Below are positions 16,112 through 24,430 of a stretch of 40,756 nt of DNA, in pieces. Origin of the DNA: an uncultured Prevotella sp. Its GTDB lineage: Bacteria; Bacteroidota; Bacteroidia; Bacteroidales; Bacteroidaceae. The stretch spans positions 1-40,756 of the forward strand of contig CAKQMS010000029.1 in NCBI GenBank assembly GCA_934254985.1, read 5' to 3'. How positions within the stretch are numbered: the stretch's first letter is position 1; each line of letters starts with the position of its first letter. Below the pieces are notes generated by a model. It made no database searches. It saw only the letters and a program-made list of their open reading frames with translations, and was not told the DNA's origin. A program made the position numbers and the translations under genes.

Positions 16112-16840
16112 CTATTTAGCATTCAATATCTTCCTTGCATTGTCCACACGCTCCTTTGTTGGCGTAGGCACATCGGCAAGCGGATATTCAATGCCAAGTT
16201 TTTCGTATTTAAATGTTCCGAGCGTATGGTATGGTAAAACATCTATACGCTCGATATTTTTTAATGTAGACAGGAAGTCGTGCAGACGATGCAGATATGC
16301 ATCATCATCGGTGATACCTGGCACCAGCACATGACGTATCCACACAGGCTTTGCTATCTCGGAAAGATAGCGTGCACAGTCGAGGATATTCTCGTTGCTA
16401 AAACGTGTGAGCTTGCGATGCTCCTCATCGTCAATATGCTTGATATCAAGGAGAATGGTATCGGTGACAGCCATCAGCTTTTGGAAATTATCAAACCATG
16501 GCGACTTGCGAGTGAAAGGTTGAGCCGAGGTATCGAGACAGGTATTTATGCCCATAGCATGCGCCTTCTCGAAAAGTTCTGTAACAAACTCCATCTGCAT
16601 CAAAGCCTCACCGCCGCTCACGGTGATACCACCTTTGTCACCCCAATAAGAGCGATAGCGCAAAGCCTTTTCAAGCAGTTCGTCGGTTGTCGTTTGTTCG
16701 CCCACTCTCGTCTTCCACGAGTCTGGGTTATGACAATACTGACATCTCATCGGACATCCCTGCATGAACACTATGAACCTTACACCTGGTCCATCTACCG
16801 ACCCAAAGGTCTCAATACTATGAATATATCCTATTTGCAT
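16112..16840 (-). CDS. pflA: pyruvate formate-lyase activating enzyme (radical SAM)
   Basis: The radical-SAM motif CPMRCQYC (Cys29, Cys33, Cys36) follows FGSVDGPGVRFIVFMQGC, diagnostic of PflA. GGITVSGGEALMQ, TCLDTSAQ and DTILLDIKHID complete the activase pattern. It makes the glycyl radical on pyruvate formate-lyase in anaerobic metabolism. The 242-aa length is normal. No pflB is adjacent on the visible side; upstream is the divergent mutS2. Confidence 0.92.
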   Translation of the reverse strand: MQIGYIHSIETFGSVDGPGVRFIVFMQGCPMRCQYCHNPDSWKTRVGEQTTTDELLEKALRYRSYWGDKGGITVSGGEALMQMEFVTELFEKAHAMGINTCLDTSAQPFTRKSPWFDNFQKLMAVTDTILLDIKHIDDEEHRKLTRFSNENILDCARYLSEIAKPVWIRHVLVPGITDDDAYLHRLHDFLSTLKNIERIDVLPYHTLGTFKYEKLGIEYPLADVPTPTKERVDNARKILNAK

Positions 16841-16906
16841 ACTTAGATAAACGCTATTGCCACCTTTTTATTGTACACATTTCCATGCCATTAGAGTTTT
16901 TTTGTG

Positions 16907-16914
16907 TAATTTTG
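16907..16914 (+). promoter_or_regulatory. -7 box TAATTTTG of mutS2
   Basis: Matches TAnnTTTG, 21 bases before the mutS2 ATG at 16936. Confidence 0.6.
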
Positions 16915-16935
16915 CAACCCAAATAGCATACAACA

Positions 16936-19485
16936 ATGATATACCCACAGAATTTTGAGACAAAGATAGGATTTGACGAGATAAGAGATTTGCTCAAGCA
17001 GCGTTGCTTGTCTACCCTTGGCAAAGGAAAAGTCGATGATATGGCTTTTTCTTCAGATGCCGACGAGATAAAGGAATGGATTGAGCAAACTCGAGAGTTT
17101 AGGCGCATTCAAGATGGTGCCGACGACTTTCCATTGCAATATTTCTTCGATGTCAGAGATGCGATAAAGAGAATAAGACTTGAAAACACCCACTTGGAAG
17201 AAAGCGAGTTGTTCGACCTTCGTCGTTCGCTCCAAACCATCAACGATATAGTACGCTATCTAAATAGAGCTGAAGACAAAGGCGAAGATGTTGATCCAGC
17301 TCCGCTATATCCTGCATTATACCGACTAACACAGGATGTTGCTACATACCCGCAACTTGTTCAGGGCATCGACCAGATATTGGATAAGTTTGGTCATATA
17401 CGCGACAATGCATCACCAGAACTTCTAAACATCCGTAGAGAACTTGCACGTGTCGAGAGTTCGGTATCGAAAACACTATATAGCATATTGCGCTCAGCTC
17501 AAAGCGAAGGTTTGGTTGACAAGGATGTGACACCGACATTGCGTGATGGCAGATTGGTGATACCTGTGATGCCTGGCATGAAACGCAAGATTAGCGGTAT
17601 CGTTCATGATGAGAGTGCTACTGGTAAGACTGTCTTCATAGAACCTTCTGAGGTTGTAGAGGCTAACAACAGAATCCGCGAGCTTGAGAGCGAAGAGCGC
17701 CATGAGATAATACGTATCCTCACCACCTTTACTAATAAGGTGCGTCCCCACTCTCGCGATATCTTGGAGTCATACTCCTTCCTTGCAACAATAGATTTTA
17801 TCCGTGCAAAGGCAGAGTTGGCAAAGCTAACAAAAGCTATTGAGCCAGAAATAACAGACAAGCCATATGTTGACTGGATACAATCGCGACATCCTTTGCT
17901 ACAACTATCGCTTGAGAAACAAGGAAAGAAGGTGGTGCCTCTCGACATCATCCTCAACAATGAGAAACATATTCTGATAATCTCGGGTCCTAACGCTGGA
18001 GGTAAGTCGGTGTGTCTCAAGACTGTAGGGTTGTTGCAATATATGGTGCAATGTGGACTAAGCATCCCTATTGGCGACAGGTCTACCGTTGGCATCTTCG
18101 ATAATGTGATGATAGATATCGGCGACGAACAAAGCTTGGAGAACGACCTTTCCACATATTCGAGTCATCTGCTGAATATGAAGAATATGATGCGACAGGC
18201 TAACAACAAGACTATCATCTTGATAGATGAATTTGGTACAGGTACCGAACCACAAATTGGTGGTGCTATTGCCGAAGCGGTATTGGAACAATTCTGCAAC
18301 AAAGGAGCATGGGGAGTCATCACCACCCACTACCAAAATCTAAAGCATTTCGCAGACTCCCACGAGGGTGTTGCCAATGGTGCTATGCTCTACGACCGTC
18401 ATGAGATGCGGGCATTATTCCAGCTTGCCATAGGCAGACCAGGCAGCTCGTTTGCTATAGAAATAGCTCGAAAGACTGGACTTCCAGAGGAGGTGATACA
18501 AAAGGCTTCCGAGATTGTGGGTAGCGACTACATACAGAGCGACAAATATCTGCAAGATATCGTGCGCGACAAACGCTATTGGGAAGCTAAGCGACAGACT
18601 GTTCACCAAAGGGAGAAAGACTTGGAGCGACAGATTGCGAAATACGAAAGCGATGTTGCTGAACTGGAGAAGAAGCGTAAAGAGATTCTCACCAAAGCCA
18701 AAGGTGAGGCTCAGGAATTGCTTAAAGAGAGCAACAAGCGTATAGAAAATGCCATCAAGGAGATAAAGGAGCAACAGGCTGAGAAGGAGGAGACAAAGCG
18801 CATACGCGAAGAGCTCAATGAATTCAAGAGTGTAGTTGCCGATATCGACACCAAGGCTATGGACGAAAAGATAGCCCGCAAGATGGAACAGATAAAGCAG
18901 CGCAAAGAACGTCATGCCAAGTTTAAGAGCGAAAAGGAGGAGAAGCAGAAGAAAGCTGCAGAAAGTCTGATGCAGGCAGCTCTAAAGGAAGAGAAGAAAG
19001 CAGGCAAGGCTAAGCTTGAAGTTGGCGACACCGTTAGGATGAAAGGCACGAAGACTATCGGAAAGATAGAAGCCGTAGACGGAAAGATGATAACCGTGAT
19101 ATTCGGCGACATGCGCACAAAGGTTAAAGCAGACAGACTTGAATATGCTGAGGCAAAAGCTAAAGAGGAAGATTTGGCTACCAAGCTCCAGGCTTACTCT
19201 GTGAGCAAAACCACGAGAGCAACTATCGATAGCCATAAGTCTTCGTTCAAGCAAGATTTGGATGTTCGTGGTATGCGTGGCGACGAAGCACTCACTGCCG
19301 TACAGTATTTCATCGATGACGCCATCCTTGTTGGTATGCAACGTGTGCGCATCTTGCATGGCAAGGGCAACGGCATACTGCGTCAGCTAATTCGCCAATA
19401 CTTAGGCTCTGTACCAAACGTTATCCACTATGCTGACGAGCATGTGCAGTTTGGTGGCGCAGGAATTACTGTGGTGGATTTATAA
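16936..19485 (+). CDS. mutS2: MutS2 family ATPase/endonuclease
   Basis: 849 aa. After a helical clamp region, the ABC-type ATPase shows Walker A GPNAGGKS at residues 351-358, signature and Walker B LIDEFGTGTEPQIGGAIAEA, and TTHYQNLK. A long charged coiled coil follows (about 530-680), then a KOW-like beta segment (VGDTVRMKGTKTIGKIEAV). The C-terminal Smr domain has LDVRGMRGDEALTAV and RILHGKGNGILRQLI. MutS2 lacks the mismatch-recognition domain of MutS. It limits homologous recombination and, in some bacteria, splits collided ribosomes through Smr. All domains are intact. Confidence 0.95.
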   Translation: MIYPQNFETKIGFDEIRDLLKQRCLSTLGKGKVDDMAFSSDADEIKEWIEQTREFRRIQDGADDFPLQYFFDVRDAIKRIRLENTHLEESELFDLRRSLQTINDIVRYLNRAEDKGEDVDPAPLYPALYRLTQDVATYPQLVQGIDQILDKFGHIRDNASPELLNIRRELARVESSVSKTLYSILRSAQSEGLVDKDVTPTLRDGRLVIPVMPGMKRKISGIVHDESATGKTVFIEPSEVVEANNRIRELESEERHEIIRILTTFTNKVRPHSRDILESYSFLATIDFIRAKAELAKLTKAIEPEITDKPYVDWIQSRHPLLQLSLEKQGKKVVPLDIILNNEKHILIISGPNAGGKSVCLKTVGLLQYMVQCGLSIPIGDRSTVGIFDNVMIDIGDEQSLENDLSTYSSHLLNMKNMMRQANNKTIILIDEFGTGTEPQIGGAIAEAVLEQFCNKGAWGVITTHYQNLKHFADSHEGVANGAMLYDRHEMRALFQLAIGRPGSSFAIEIARKTGLPEEVIQKASEIVGSDYIQSDKYLQDIVRDKRYWEAKRQTVHQREKDLERQIAKYESDVAELEKKRKEILTKAKGEAQELLKESNKRIENAIKEIKEQQAEKEETKRIREELNEFKSVVADIDTKAMDEKIARKMEQIKQRKERHAKFKSEKEEKQKKAAESLMQAALKEEKKAGKAKLEVGDTVRMKGTKTIGKIEAVDGKMITVIFGDMRTKVKADRLEYAEAKAKEEDLATKLQAYSVSKTTRATIDSHKSSFKQDLDVRGMRGDEALTAVQYFIDDAILVGMQRVRILHGKGNGILRQLIRQYLGSVPNVIHYADEHVQFGGAGITVVDL

Positions 19486-19502
19486 AAACATATATATCAA
19501 CT

Positions 19503-19552
19503 AAAAAGGCATAGTTCAATATTGCAAAGAGATATTGAACTATGCCTTTTCT
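19503..19552 (+). terminator. Rho-independent terminator of mutS2
   Basis: A long hairpin with arms near AAAAGGCATAGTTCAATAT and its complement ends in TTTTCTG. The AAAA/TTTT flanks make it potentially bidirectional. Confidence 0.8.
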
Positions 19553-19582
19553 GTATATCTTTCCTTAACAGAAATATATGCA

Positions 19583-19616
19583 CAAAAAAAAGGATGCATA
19601 TCAAATATGCATCCTT
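19583..19616 (-). terminator. terminator of the tRNA-Thr/SRP RNA unit
   Basis: A perfect stem AGGATGCATAT/ATATGCATCCT, and on the minus strand a run of eight T follows (AAAAAAAA at 19584-19591 on plus). Confidence 0.8.
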
Positions 19617-19623
19617 CTGTTTG

Positions 19624-19697
19624 AGCCTCTTGTCGGATTCGAACCAACGACCCCGAGATTACAAATCACGTGCTCTGGCCAACTGAGCTAAAGAGGC
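19624..19697 (-). tRNA. tRNA-Thr (anticodon TGT)
   Basis: The minus strand reads GCCTCTT at the 5' acceptor strand, the D-arm GCTCAGTTGGCCAGAGC, anticodon loop TTTGTAA (TGT, threonine), T-arm GTTGG-TTCGAAT-CCGAC, then AAGAGGC and discriminator T. CCA is not encoded. The anticodon stem has one T-T opposition. A terminator lies downstream and the SRP RNA gene upstream on the same strand. Confidence 0.93.
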
Positions 19698-19700
19698 GGG

Positions 19701-19809
19701 TGGGCAAGCGATTCATATCGCACCGCTACGACCTGATACCCTTGCTATGTTCCCATCCTGGGGGATTTTCAAGGAGCTGGTCGTATGAGACTTACCCATG
19801 TCTTGTAAG
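19701..19809 (-). ncRNA. ffs: small signal recognition particle RNA (4.5S-like)
   Basis: The minus-strand transcript folds as one long hairpin (ACGACC...GGTCGT inside, GGGTAAG...CTTGCCC outside). It carries the SRP apical core: a CCCCAGGA 5' strand, a short loop, and AACATAGCAAGGG on the 3' side, the AGCA part of the symmetric loop that binds Ffh. It lies just upstream of tRNA-Thr behind a -7 box. The call is by pattern; a covariance-model search would settle it. Confidence 0.68.
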
Positions 19810-19815
19810 CGGGTG

Positions 19816-19823
19816 CAAAGGTA
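19816..19823 (-). promoter_or_regulatory. -7 box TACCTTTG for SRP RNA and tRNA-Thr
   Basis: Minus-strand match to TAnnTTTG immediately upstream of the predicted SRP RNA 5' end (about 19809). Confidence 0.6.
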
Positions 19824-20006
19824 TACATTTCGTTTCAAACAAAAGAATATTTTGAAGAAAAAGTTCTTTTCATTAACATCTTTTCACTACTTTATACATT
19901 ACAAACCAACAATATGAAACCACCAACTATCTATTAACAATGGTCAGTATATGACAAAAAAATCAAATTTTTAGATACTTATACCTTATATTAAATAGAA
20001 AATGCG

Positions 20007-20014
20007 TAATTTTG
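20007..20014 (+). promoter_or_regulatory. -7 box TAATTTTG, nearly leaderless
   Basis: It lies only 9 bases before the ATG at 20024, so the DUF4199 mRNA would have a leader of a few bases at most. Confidence 0.55.
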
Positions 20015-20023
20015 CACACATAT

Positions 20024-20551
20024 ATGATTAACGTTACAGCTTTAGTTCAGTTGAAAGCCTTTGCACGTCAAGATGGCGTCTTATTGGCTCTGACATGGAT
20101 AGCAAGTTTTATCCTTATGATCTATACCCCACAGTATTCGTACGGAAACTTGTTGGCACTAGCCACGCCTTTTATAGTTGGCTGGCGTCTTTGCGCTTTT
20201 CGCAACTACGCCCTTGATGGTAAAATCTCGTTTCGTCGCGGTTTTGCCTATTCGTGTTATACCTTCTTCTACGCCTCGCTGGTGTTTGCTCTCTGCCAGT
20301 ATGTATATATAAAATTCATCGATGGCGATAGCATAAAGAATATGTTGGCAGAAACAGTAAAGGTTCTAACACCTGTATACCAGGAGCAAGGCTTATCGCT
20401 AAACGAGATAAATTCGGCAGCAAGCATGATGGCATCGCTAAGACCTATCGACCTATCGATAATCTTCATGATGCAAAATCTCTTTATCGGATTGTTGCTC
20501 AGTCTTCCTTTGGCTCTAATCTTCAGAAGAAGCACAGCCCCTATCAAATAA
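20024..20551 (+). CDS. DUF4199-family membrane protein (175 aa)
   Basis: I take the ATG at 20024 (MINVTALVQL); a TTG 12 bases earlier falls within the promoter. Four hydrophobic segments are visible: ALTWIASFILMIY, LLALATPFIVGWRL, YTFFYASLVFALC and the last one around FMMQNLFIGLLLSLPLALIF. Between the third and fourth lies a soluble loop with DSIKNMLAETVKV. DUF4199 proteins of unknown function often precede a GT2 glycosyltransferase in Bacteroidetes, as here (gap 38 bases), suggesting a shared lipid- or glycan-linked job in the inner membrane. Confidence 0.85.
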   Translation: MINVTALVQLKAFARQDGVLLALTWIASFILMIYTPQYSYGNLLALATPFIVGWRLCAFRNYALDGKISFRRGFAYSCYTFFYASLVFALCQYVYIKFIDGDSIKNMLAETVKVLTPVYQEQGLSLNEINSAASMMASLRPIDLSIIFMMQNLFIGLLLSLPLALIFRRSTAPIK

Positions 20552-20589
20552 CATAATTAGAAACAAACAATAAAGAAACATATAAGAAA

Positions 20590-21546
20590 ATGGATATCTC
20601 CGTTATAGTTCCTCTCTACAATGAGGAAGAATCAATACCAGAATTGTATGCCTGGATAGAAAGAGTCATGAAGGCTCACAACTATACATTCGAAGTAATA
20701 TTTGTCAACGACGGTTCTACCGACTCGTCATGGCAGATTATTGAAGACTTGCACAACAAGTCGGAACATGTTAAGGGCATCAAGTTCCGTCGCAACTATG
20801 GTAAGAGTCCTGCTCTATACTGTGGATTCAAAGAGGCTCAAGGCGACGTGGTGATAACCATGGATGCCGACCTTCAGGACTCTCCTGACGAGATACCAGA
20901 ACTATATCGCATGATAAAGGAAGATGGCTACGACCTCGTGTCTGGCTACAAGCAGAAACGCTACGACCCTATCTCTAAGACCATACCAACAAAGCTCTTC
21001 AATGCTACTGCAAGAAAGATTAGTGGTATAAAGAATCTTCACGACTTCAACTGCGGACTAAAAGCTTATCGCAGCGAGGTTGTTAAGAATATTGAGGTTT
21101 ATGGCGAGATGCACCGCTACATTCCTTATCTTGCAAAGAATGCAGGTTTCGAGAAGATTGGAGAAAAGGTGGTACAGCATCAGGCTCGTAAATATGGTCA
21201 GTCTAAGTTTATGGGCTTAAACCGCTTTGTTAATGGTTACCTCGATTTGCTCACCCTTTGGTTCTTGAGCACATTTGGCAAGAAACCTATGCACGTGTTT
21301 GGTTTCCTTGGCTCTATAATGTTCTTCATCGGTTTCCTCTCGGTGATATTCATTGGTGCCGACAAGATGTACGCTCTCATCAATGGCATACCACAGCGCC
21401 TCATCACCGACTCGCCATGGTTCTATATTGCCTTGACAACAATGCTCATCGGCACCCAGCTATTCCTCTCGGGATTCCTCGGCGATTTGATAAGTCGCTC
21501 TTCGCAAAACCGCAACGACTATCAGATTGAGAAAATAGTAAAGTAA
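20590..21546 (+). CDS. GT2 polyprenyl-phosphate glycosyltransferase (318 aa)
   Basis: Family-2 fold: ISVIVPLYNEEESIPELY, FVNDGSTDSSW, and the nucleotide/metal site MDADLQDSPDEIPEL; later FNCGLKAYRSEV. Two C-terminal membrane helices (near VFGFLGSIMFFIGFLSVIF and FYIALTTMLIGTQLFLSGF) match the DPM1/GtrB/ArnC group, which loads sugars onto undecaprenyl phosphate. It is intact and of normal length. It is probably cotranscribed with the DUF4199 gene upstream and DUF6452/DUF6048 genes downstream. Confidence 0.92.
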   Translation: MDISVIVPLYNEEESIPELYAWIERVMKAHNYTFEVIFVNDGSTDSSWQIIEDLHNKSEHVKGIKFRRNYGKSPALYCGFKEAQGDVVITMDADLQDSPDEIPELYRMIKEDGYDLVSGYKQKRYDPISKTIPTKLFNATARKISGIKNLHDFNCGLKAYRSEVVKNIEVYGEMHRYIPYLAKNAGFEKIGEKVVQHQARKYGQSKFMGLNRFVNGYLDLLTLWFLSTFGKKPMHVFGFLGSIMFFIGFLSVIFIGADKMYALINGIPQRLITDSPWFYIALTTMLIGTQLFLSGFLGDLISRSSQNRNDYQIEKIVK

Positions 21547-21555
21547 ACAACGAGA

Positions 21556-22023
21556 ATGAAGAAACTACTGTATACAGTTTGTTTGGTCATGGCTCTGGCA
21601 GCATGCTCATCGATAGATTGTCCGCTCAACAATGTGGTGTATGCCAAATATAAGCTAAAGGGCGACGTCACTAAGCTTGAAGACTATCTCACCGTGACAA
21701 CCAAAAGGGCTGATGGCAACGACACCATATTGCTAAACTTGCTTCAGAACACCGATAGCTTCAGTTTGCCTGTAAGCTATGGTCAAACGGTTGACGAGCT
21801 ATGCTTGGTGAGAACAAATGGCGACGCAATAAAGCGCGACACCATATGGATGGAAAAGACCAACGAACCACACTTTGAGTCGGTAGACTGTGGAGTGAAC
21901 TACTTCCACACCATAACTGGAATAAGATACACCAACCACTATCTCGACTCGGTAAAGATAAACAATAGAAACGTAAGCTACGATGCTGAAAAGACACATA
22001 TATACATCTACTATCGCGAATAA
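21556..22023 (+). CDS. DUF6452-like lipoprotein (155 aa)
   Basis: The N-terminus MKKLLYTVCLVMALAACSS is a lipoprotein signal with the modified cysteine near residue 17. The rest is a small beta-rich periplasmic domain (NNVVYAKYKL, FESVDCGVNYFHTITGIRY). The pairing with an overlapping DUF6048 gene is typical of Bacteroidales and supports the call. Function is unknown; an outer-membrane-associated role is likely. Confidence 0.8.
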   Translation: MKKLLYTVCLVMALAACSSIDCPLNNVVYAKYKLKGDVTKLEDYLTVTTKRADGNDTILLNLLQNTDSFSLPVSYGQTVDELCLVRTNGDAIKRDTIWMEKTNEPHFESVDCGVNYFHTITGIRYTNHYLDSVKINNRNVSYDAEKTHIYIYYRE

Positions 22024-22678
22024 ACTGCTGGTAGCTTTATGCATGCTGTTGCTTCCGCTATCATCATTTGCGCAAGTAAAGAAGATGATTGTAGAACAGC
22101 CTGACACTACACCACTATTCAAAGGCGTACAGATAATGGCCGATGTGGTGGGAGCTGTGCAGTTGGCAGTGAGCGACTATGGTCAGTACGAAGCCGGAGT
22201 GAGAGTAAACCTCAAGGATAAATACTTTCCTGTGGTAGAGATTGGTTATGGTAATGCCGACCATCACAATGATGTGACGCAGATAGACTATAAGACTTCT
22301 GCTCCTTATGGCAAGATAGGTATCGACTTCAACGTGCTGAAAAACAAGCATGATATATATAAGGTATATGCAGGAGCACGCTATGCCTTTACATCTTTCA
22401 AGTTTGATGTGGCTCATCCTGATGTCACCGACCCTGTATGGGGAACTGTCACTCCATACGGAGGCAAGGATATCAAAGGTCGTTACCATTGGATAGAGGC
22501 TGTGTTTGGCGTTGATGCCAAGATAGCTGGTCCTATACACTTGGGATGGAGCGTAAGATACAAGCGTCGCATGTCGCATAAAATCGACGAAATGGGCAAC
22601 TGTTGGTACGTGCCAGGATATGGCAAAACAGGTAGCAACCTTATAACAGGAACGTTTAATATAATGTTCAACATCTGA
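21983..22678 (+). CDS. DUF6048-like outer-membrane beta-barrel protein (231 aa)
   Basis: It starts 41 bases inside the DUF6452 gene in another frame (MLKRHIYTST). A signal peptide ends near LLLPLSSFAQ. Alternating beta strands with Gly/Tyr/Phe (YEAGVRVNLKDKYFPVVEIGYG, VYAGARYAFTSFKFD) and a terminal aromatic-hydrophobic strand (TGTFNIMFNI) indicate an outer-membrane barrel. The overlap implies translational coupling with the lipoprotein. No biochemical function is known to me. Confidence 0.8.
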   Translation: MLKRHIYTSTIANKLLVALCMLLLPLSSFAQVKKMIVEQPDTTPLFKGVQIMADVVGAVQLAVSDYGQYEAGVRVNLKDKYFPVVEIGYGNADHHNDVTQIDYKTSAPYGKIGIDFNVLKNKHDIYKVYAGARYAFTSFKFDVAHPDVTDPVWGTVTPYGGKDIKGRYHWIEAVFGVDAKIAGPIHLGWSVRYKRRMSHKIDEMGNCWYVPGYGKTGSNLITGTFNIMFNI

Positions 22679-22682
22679 CAAT

Positions 22683-23702
22683 ATGGCTAAAAACAAGAAA
22701 CTACTTTGGCAATTGCCTTTCCTCGTGTTGCTCATAGTGGGTACCGTGATAATAGTTAGGCAACAAAAGAATACACCTTACCAGCACGATGCAGGCTTTG
22801 TGTTTGGCACCGAATATCATATCACCTATCAATGTTCCAACAATCTGAAGGGCGATATAGAAAAAGAATTGCAGAAGGTGGACTTCTCCCTATCGCCATT
22901 CAACAAGCAGTCTACTATCACCAAGGTGAATAACAACGAAGCGGTGAAGCTCGACAAGATGTTTACCGATGTGTTTACCATGGCGATGAAGATTTCCGAC
23001 AACACCGACGGAGCTTTCGATATCACGGTTGCTCCATTGGTAAATGTATGGGGCTTCGGTTTTAAGCAGGGCACTCAACCTACAACAGCCGTAATAGATA
23101 GCTTGAAGCAAATCATTGGCTACAAAAAGGTGAAGCTTGAGGATGGTAAGATAGTGAAAGCCGACAAGCGAATAATGCTCGACTGCAGCTCTATTGCCAA
23201 AGGCTATGGATGCGACGTGGTGGCTAAGTTTCTTGAACACAAAGGCATCGAAAACTATATGGTCGAGATTGGCGGTGAGATTGTAACCAAAGGTATCAAC
23301 AGTAAGAGATTGCCTTGGCGCATAGGTGTTACTAAGCCTACCGACGACTCACTGAATGTTAGCAACGAATACCAAACGGTGCTCAACGTCACTAATAAAG
23401 CGATGGCTACAAGTGGCAACTACCGCAATTTCTACTATAAAGATGGTAAGAAATATGCCCATACCATAGACCCACATACAGGCTACCCTGTGCAGCACAA
23501 TATATTGTCGGCAACAGTATTAGCCAACGACTGTGCTACTGCCGATGCCTATGCCACAGCATTCATGGTGATGGGATTGGACAAGGCAACAAAGCTATTG
23601 GAGAAACATCCTGAGCTTATGGCATACTTCATATATTCCGACCACAAGGGAAACAATAAGGTATGGTTCTCCCCTACTCTTAAAGAAAAGATAGTGAAAT
23701 GA
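22683..23702 (+). CDS. apbE: ApbE FAD:protein FMN transferase (339 aa)
   Basis: An N-terminal membrane anchor (LPFLVLLIVGTVIIV) precedes the ApbE domain: DGAFDITVAPLVNVWGFG, DCSSIAKGYGCDVVAKFL, NYMVEIGGEI, MATSGNYRNFY and the C-terminal AHTIDPHTGYPV with TADAYATAFMVMG. It covalently attaches FMN to threonine of target proteins such as NqrB/NqrC and RnfG outside the cytoplasm. All signature residues are present. The 4-base overlap with the Crp-type gene suggests an operon. Confidence 0.93.
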   Translation: MAKNKKLLWQLPFLVLLIVGTVIIVRQQKNTPYQHDAGFVFGTEYHITYQCSNNLKGDIEKELQKVDFSLSPFNKQSTITKVNNNEAVKLDKMFTDVFTMAMKISDNTDGAFDITVAPLVNVWGFGFKQGTQPTTAVIDSLKQIIGYKKVKLEDGKIVKADKRIMLDCSSIAKGYGCDVVAKFLEHKGIENYMVEIGGEIVTKGINSKRLPWRIGVTKPTDDSLNVSNEYQTVLNVTNKAMATSGNYRNFYYKDGKKYAHTIDPHTGYPVQHNILSATVLANDCATADAYATAFMVMGLDKATKLLEKHPELMAYFIYSDHKGNNKVWFSPTLKEKIVK

Positions 23703-24370
23703 AAAATACGAATCTCAAATTCTATGACCAGCTACTGAAACTACACTTGTTTCAAGGTGTAGGCAGAAGCGACTTGGCTCAGATAGTGGGTCATTCCAAG
23801 ATAGGATTTGAGAGCGTAGAAGAAGGCGAGACTATTGCTCACTCAGGTGACAACTACGAGAAAATGCTTTTCCTGACGAGTGGCAAGGCAAAAGTCACAG
23901 TAGCAGCCTTCGACAATTCTTATTCCATCACGGAGACAGTATCTGCACCATATACAATATTGCCAGAAAGGATATTCGGATTATCGCAGTCGTTTCCTCG
24001 CACATTCGAAGCTCTTACCAAATGCAACATTTTGACAATGAGCAAGGAAGAGATACTGAAACTCACCGACGACATCCTAATATTCCGTCTCAACCTTCTG
24101 AATACCTATACCACTATGGTTCAGAAAAAAGACAATGAGTTATGGAAAATGCAACCGCAATCATTGGAGAAGCGGATAGCCAACTGGATGTTGGCACGAT
24201 GTCTGCGGCCTGCAGGCGAGAAAGAGGTAAAAATAAAGATGGAGACATTAGCTCAAGAACTCAACGACAGCCGTCTTGACATCTCTACAGCACTCAACAG
24301 CATGCAGAAAGCAGGCTTGCTAACTCTTTCAAGAGGTAAGATATTCATTCCACATGCAGAAAAACTATAA
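23699..24370 (+). CDS. Crp/Fnr-family transcriptional regulator (223 aa)
   Basis: A cyclic-nucleotide-binding-like beta-roll (FESVEEGETIAHSGDNYEKMLF, SGKAKVTV), a dimerisation helix, and a C-terminal winged helix (METLAQELNDSRLDISTALN...GLLTLSRGKIFIP). There is no N-terminal cysteine cluster, so it is not a classical [4Fe-4S] FNR, and the phosphate-binding residues of CRP are not conserved. The ligand is unknown. It overlaps apbE by 4 bases. Confidence 0.88.
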   Translation: MKNTNLKFYDQLLKLHLFQGVGRSDLAQIVGHSKIGFESVEEGETIAHSGDNYEKMLFLTSGKAKVTVAAFDNSYSITETVSAPYTILPERIFGLSQSFPRTFEALTKCNILTMSKEEILKLTDDILIFRLNLLNTYTTMVQKKDNELWKMQPQSLEKRIANWMLARCLRPAGEKEVKIKMETLAQELNDSRLDISTALNSMQKAGLLTLSRGKIFIPHAEKL

Positions 24371-24430
24371 TTAATCATCATACAACACAGCACAAACAAG
24401 AGATATTCAACACACAAAACTAAATATGTT

